A DNA stretch of 64,000 nt from Clostridia bacterium. GTDB lineage: Bacteria; Bacillota; Clostridia; Christensenellales; Borkfalkiaceae. Where the stretch lies: positions 112,473-176,472 of the forward strand of contig JAFVRR010000002.1 of the NCBI GenBank assembly GCA_017504165.1, in the 5' to 3' direction. The notes below the pieces were generated by a model. It saw only the letters and a program-made list of their open reading frames with translations, did not search any database and was not told the DNA's origin. Positions 61,245 to 64,000 of this stretch are shown one piece after another (position 1 is the stretch's first letter; each line of letters begins with the position of its first letter). The position numbers were made by a program, and so were the translations under genes.

Positions 61245-62363
61245 ATGAAATTTTTAAAAAAACTAGGTAGAGAAGTTTTATTTTTAAAAAGTACCGAAAC
61301 CAACCAAAGAAATGGCGAAGGTGATTTTATTAGACTTAAAGATGGAACTATTATGCATGCGTATAGCGCGTTTATTGATAATTCTTTTAACGATTATAGC
61401 AAGTCTTATATCCGTGCAATTTACTCTAAAGATGAAGGTGAAACTTGGTCTGAGCCACAAGATTTAATAACTTTAGGCGATGGCGACTTAAACTTGATGT
61501 GCGTTTCTTTTTTAAGAATGAAAAACGGCGATTTAGGTATAATATACGGCAGAAAGTATAAACTAAACGGAAGTGATTTAATTTGTACTAATACTTTGCT
61601 TAGGCGTTCAACTGATGAAGGTAAAACTTGGTCAAGTCCCGTTCAATGTCATAACTTAACCGAATACGTTTGCTATGAAAACGGTAGAGTTATTATGACT
61701 AAAACTGGTAGAATTATAGTTCCCCTTAATTTACATAAACACAAATCTGGTGGGGTTGAAGGGTTTGAAGGTGGTAAAGCGCTTTTCTTTGCGTCTGACG
61801 ACGATGGTAAAACCTTCCACCAAATAGGCAAGTTTTATTCCCTTCCGTTCGAGTGTAGTCGTGGGCTTCAAGAAAATGGAGTTATTGAACTTGAAAGCGG
61901 TAGATTGTTCTCTTATAATAGAACGGCTTACGGTTGTCAGTACGAAAGTTTTTCTAATGACGATGGCGAAACTTGGACAGAGCCTAAACCAAGTATAACT
62001 TTCTATTCTCCGCTTGCGCCTATGAATACCAAACATTTAGGGGATAAATACACTATTGCCGTACATTGTCCTTATCCTGGTAGGCTTGATAGGTTGTATG
62101 CAAGAAGTCCACTTATTTGTAATATCGTAAAGGGCGGTGGTGAAGATTTTTGGAAAAAATTCCTCTGCAAATTCTATTTAGAAGAAGACTTAGAAAAGTA
62201 TTACTGCTATCCGTCGATTTTTAGCGGTGAGGATTACTTTTTAGTCGCTTACTATATAGGTCAAATTTACCCCGATAAGTATATTGGTTTTGGGGATATG
62301 AAGATTATAAAAGTAAAGTATAGTGAGTTTGAAGAAATTTTAGAAAAACAATACAGTATATAA
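61245..62363 (+). CDS. Sialidase-fold (BNR/Asp-box) protein, cytoplasmic
   Basis: A 372-aa six-bladed beta-propeller of the sialidase superfamily. ATG 61245 has TAGGAGC before it; the longer frame from 61203 overlaps the -10. Three Asp boxes are visible: SKDEGETWSEP (about 62-72), STDEGKTWSSP (about 123-133) and SNDDGETWTEP (about 236-246). An early Arg (FIRLKDGTIM) and a late Arg region (CPYPGRLDRLYARSP) could supply the Arg triad. No signal peptide, so it acts on imported oligosaccharides. Exo-sialidase is the simplest reading, but the BNR_2 group has other specificities. Confidence 0.8.
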   Translation: MKFLKKLGREVLFLKSTETNQRNGEGDFIRLKDGTIMHAYSAFIDNSFNDYSKSYIRAIYSKDEGETWSEPQDLITLGDGDLNLMCVSFLRMKNGDLGIIYGRKYKLNGSDLICTNTLLRRSTDEGKTWSSPVQCHNLTEYVCYENGRVIMTKTGRIIVPLNLHKHKSGGVEGFEGGKALFFASDDDGKTFHQIGKFYSLPFECSRGLQENGVIELESGRLFSYNRTAYGCQYESFSNDDGETWTEPKPSITFYSPLAPMNTKHLGDKYTIAVHCPYPGRLDRLYARSPLICNIVKGGGEDFWKKFLCKFYLEEDLEKYYCYPSIFSGEDYFLVAYYIGQIYPDKYIGFGDMKIIKVKYSEFEEILEKQYSI

Positions 62364-62372
62364 GTGTAAAAT

Positions 62373-62400
62373 AAAATGCAGTTCGTTTGAACTGCATTTT
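62373..62400. terminator. Terminator between convergent sialidase-like and aminotransferase genes
   Basis: AAAATGCAGTTC (62373-62384), loop GTTT, GAACTGCATTTT (62389-62400). The A- and T-rich ends make it usable on both strands. Confidence 0.88.
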
Positions 62401-62403
62401 CAA

Positions 62404-63618
62404 TTATTTCTTTAAAGTTTGTAAATAGTCGCCAATTTCATACATTGCGTTTTTAAGCGTTTTGTGTTCAGGGAGCATAACTACTCTAAAATGGTCGGGC
62501 GTTTTAAATCCAAAACCACTTCCCGCAACGACGAGTATCTTTTTAGTTTCAAGTAAGCCCCTAACAAAAACCTTATCGTCGGTAACGTTATATCTTTTAG
62601 TATCAATTTTAGGGAAAATATAGAAAGCGCCGTCGTTTTTAACGCAAGAAAGTCCGTCAATTTCATCAATAGCGTCCATACACGCCTTTCTTTGAAGGTA
62701 AAGTCTACCGCTTTCGCTAATCATATCGTTAGTATATTTAGTATCTTTAAGAGCGGTAGGAATAATAAGTTGCATAAGGGCGTTAGAACAAAGTCTAACC
62801 GACGCTAAAACTACTAAAGCCTTGTTAAGTTCTTTTGCCTTTTCGGTATTACCGCTAATAACAATCCAACCACACCTTAAACCGCAAAGACAGTGAGATT
62901 TAGAAAGTCCGTTTAAAGTAACAACGGTAAGGTCGGGCGCAAGTTTAGCAAAAGAATTGTGAATTTTTCCGTCGAAAACAAGTCTATCGTAAATTTCATC
63001 ACTAAACACGATAATATCGTTTTGCCTTGCAATTTCCGCAATTTCAAGTAAAACCTTATCAGAATATAAAACGCCCGTTGGGTTGTTAGGGTTGATAATT
63101 ACAATCGCCTTAGTTTTTTTAGTGATTTTATTTTTAATATCGTCAATATCAGGGTCCCAGTTGTTTTCTTCTAAACAGTCGTAATAAACGGGAATACCGC
63201 CTGATGCAAGTACGCTATTAGACCAAAGAGAATAGCAAGGGTTAGGCATCAAAACTTCGTCGCCTTCGCCAACTAACGCGGTAGTTAATAAACTTGCCGC
63301 TTCGCTTACGCCGTTAGTAATAAAAACGTCATCAACCGTTAAATTTGGTATGCCTTTACTAGTTTCGTATTCAACAATTGCCTGTTTAGAGTTAAGCATA
63401 CCCCTTATATCGCAGTATCCTAAAGACTTTTCTACGTTATTAACGATATAGTCTTTAATAGAGTCGGGCATAGTAAAGCCAAACGCCGCAGGGTTACCGG
63501 TATTTAATTTTAAAACCTTTTCGCCGTTTGCCTCCATTTCAAGCGCTCTATAATAAATTGGGCCACGAATATCAGAATGGATATTTTCAAGTCTTGACGC
63601 TAAGTATTTGTATTGCAT
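62404..63618 (-). CDS. PLP-dependent aminotransferase, class I (alanine transaminase AlaA/AlaT type)
   Basis: A 404-aa fold-type I aminotransferase. N-terminal DIRGPIYYRALEMEANGEKVLKLNTGNP (about 17-44; key RALEME..G..IL.LN.GNP, typical of AlaA/AlaT), VFITNGVSEAASLL (about 98-111), INPNNPTGVLYS (about 174-185), SDEIYDRLVFD (about 206-216) and the PLP lysine in NGLSKSHCLCGLRCGW (K about 239). Likely pyruvate/alanine-glutamate exchange. AGGAG (63624-63628) precedes ATG 63618. A 21-bp inverted repeat lies just before that site. Confidence 0.9.
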   Translation of the reverse strand: MQYKYLASRLENIHSDIRGPIYYRALEMEANGEKVLKLNTGNPAAFGFTMPDSIKDYIVNNVEKSLGYCDIRGMLNSKQAIVEYETSKGIPNLTVDDVFITNGVSEAASLLTTALVGEGDEVLMPNPCYSLWSNSVLASGGIPVYYDCLEENNWDPDIDDIKNKITKKTKAIVIINPNNPTGVLYSDKVLLEIAEIARQNDIIVFSDEIYDRLVFDGKIHNSFAKLAPDLTVVTLNGLSKSHCLCGLRCGWIVISGNTEKAKELNKALVVLASVRLCSNALMQLIIPTALKDTKYTNDMISESGRLYLQRKACMDAIDEIDGLSCVKNDGAFYIFPKIDTKRYNVTDDKVFVRGLLETKKILVVAGSGFGFKTPDHFRVVMLPEHKTLKNAMYEIGDYLQTLKK

Positions 63619-63628
63619 ATAAACTCCT

Positions 63629-63649
63629 ATCTATATATAATATATAGAT
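63629..63649 (-). promoter_or_regulatory. 21-bp inverted repeat in the aminotransferase leader
   Basis: ATCTATATAT-A-ATATATAGAT, perfect around a single central base, immediately upstream of the ribosome-binding site. A TATAAT (minus strand) lies about 4 bp further upstream, so a repressor bound here would block transcription start. Being all A/T except two bases, chance is not excluded. Confidence 0.45.
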
Positions 63650-63788
63650 TATAGTTTACACACATATCTAAATTTTGTCAAATAAAGATTGTTATTTTTA
63701 TAAAAAAGCAATAATTTAAATCGAAAAAACTGTAAAAACAACAAAATAAAAAAATCTAAAAAAATATGAAAAAATCGCAAAAAAATGC

Positions 63789-63817
63789 TTGACTTAATAT
63801 TTTGAAAATGATATTAT
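63789..63817 (+). promoter_or_regulatory. Strong promoter, probably of an rRNA operon
   Basis: -35 TTGACT (63789-63794), 17-bp spacer, -10 TATTAT (63812-63817), preceded by about 100 bp of A-tract DNA like an UP element. The transcript would run off the right edge. Confidence 0.75.
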
Positions 63818-64000
63818 ATATAAGCGCTTGACAAAAAGCGCCCTTAACTTTCGTTAAGGTACGTAGATTGACAACTGCATAGGACGTTTAATTTAATGTA
63901 TTAGAAATAATACAGAGGATTAAGACGAGAACAAAACAAAGTACAGAAGGCAAATAAAAACGAGAATATTCTGGAAAGAATATAGGTTAATACGAAAGTA
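63818..64000 (+). other. Structured leader, probably pre-rRNA
   Basis: No coding frame. Two hairpins come first: GCGCTT-gacaaa-AAGCGC (63824-63841) and CCTTAAC-tttc-GTTAAGG (63842-63859). Then ATTGACAACTGCATAGGACG (63867 onwards) resembles the conserved element found before 16S and 23S genes in Firmicutes ('TTGAAAACTGAATA'-like), and the rest is A-rich. The mature rRNA lies outside the window. Identification is by resemblance only. Confidence 0.5.

Overview
The window is a low-GC, Firmicutes-type chromosome segment. TTA, AAA and GAA codons dominate, Shine-Dalgarno sites read AAAGGAG, promoters are TTGACA/TATAAT-like, and there is an Asn-type T-box, an indirect Asn-tRNA pathway (AspRS plus GatCAB) and a LexA box of the Bacillus/Clostridium type. 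The gene content (carbohydrate ABC permease, many secreted glycan-related proteins, sialidase-like and GlcNAc-metabolism genes) suggests an uncultured gut clostridium. This placement is inference; the 16S gene is not inside the window, although an rRNA-type promoter and leader may run off the right edge.

Layout. 1-19.4 kb is a glycan-utilisation locus read entirely on the plus strand: the end of an ABC-transporter permease, a 1009-aa Ig-like surface protein, a DUF4838 lipoprotein, two large secreted proteins built from five copies of one GLUG-like module, a 46-codon peptide gene coupled to the second of them, a lipoprotein with three Listeria-Bacteroides repeats, then cytoplasmic enzymes (GH20/GH67-like barrel, AGE-family epimerase, SGNH esterase, GH3 glycosidase). 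19.5-23.3 kb is an AT-richer accessory patch with a two-gene ATPase/Toprim-like module (candidate phage defence) and an Ig-like lipoprotein, ending at tRNA-Ser. 23.4-27.7 kb holds DNA-repair genes (hypoxanthine-DNA glycosylase; a LexA-boxed radical SAM/TIGR03915 pair) and two orphan phage-tail-like genes. 27.7-39.9 kb carries a first AspRS, an acetyltransferase, the aspartate-family operon (fused thrC-thrB, ACT regulator, hom, asd, lysC, PAP2), mgtC and a PlsC-like acyltransferase. 40.5-53.2 kb is housekeeping: polA-coaE-lytic transglycosylase, a pair of small wHTH/TM proteins, uvrB-uvrA-orf-nagA-pgm. 53.2-58.3 kb is the T-box-controlled aspS2-gatC-gatA-gatB operon, whose GatA has lost the catalytic residues. 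59-64 kb holds a secreted FG-GAP-like protein, a DUF1540 protein, an AraC regulator, an intracellular sialidase-like protein, an alanine-type aminotransferase and the probable rRNA promoter.

The most unusual structure lies between genes. All three tRNA genes (Ser, Leu, Pro; all minus strand) have repetitive, hairpin-rich DNA directly on their 3' side. At tRNA-Pro and tRNA-Ser the repeats contain exact copies of the tRNA 3' end including CCA (23 nt twice for Pro, 16 nt once for Ser), each followed by its own hairpin. This looks like an array of attachment-site-like tRNA tails bounding very small elements. A further structured direct repeat sits before thrC-thrB. These intergenic arrays are the best candidates for something undescribed; the dead GatA, the ThrC-ThrB fusion and the peptide coupled to a GLUG-repeat surface protein come next.
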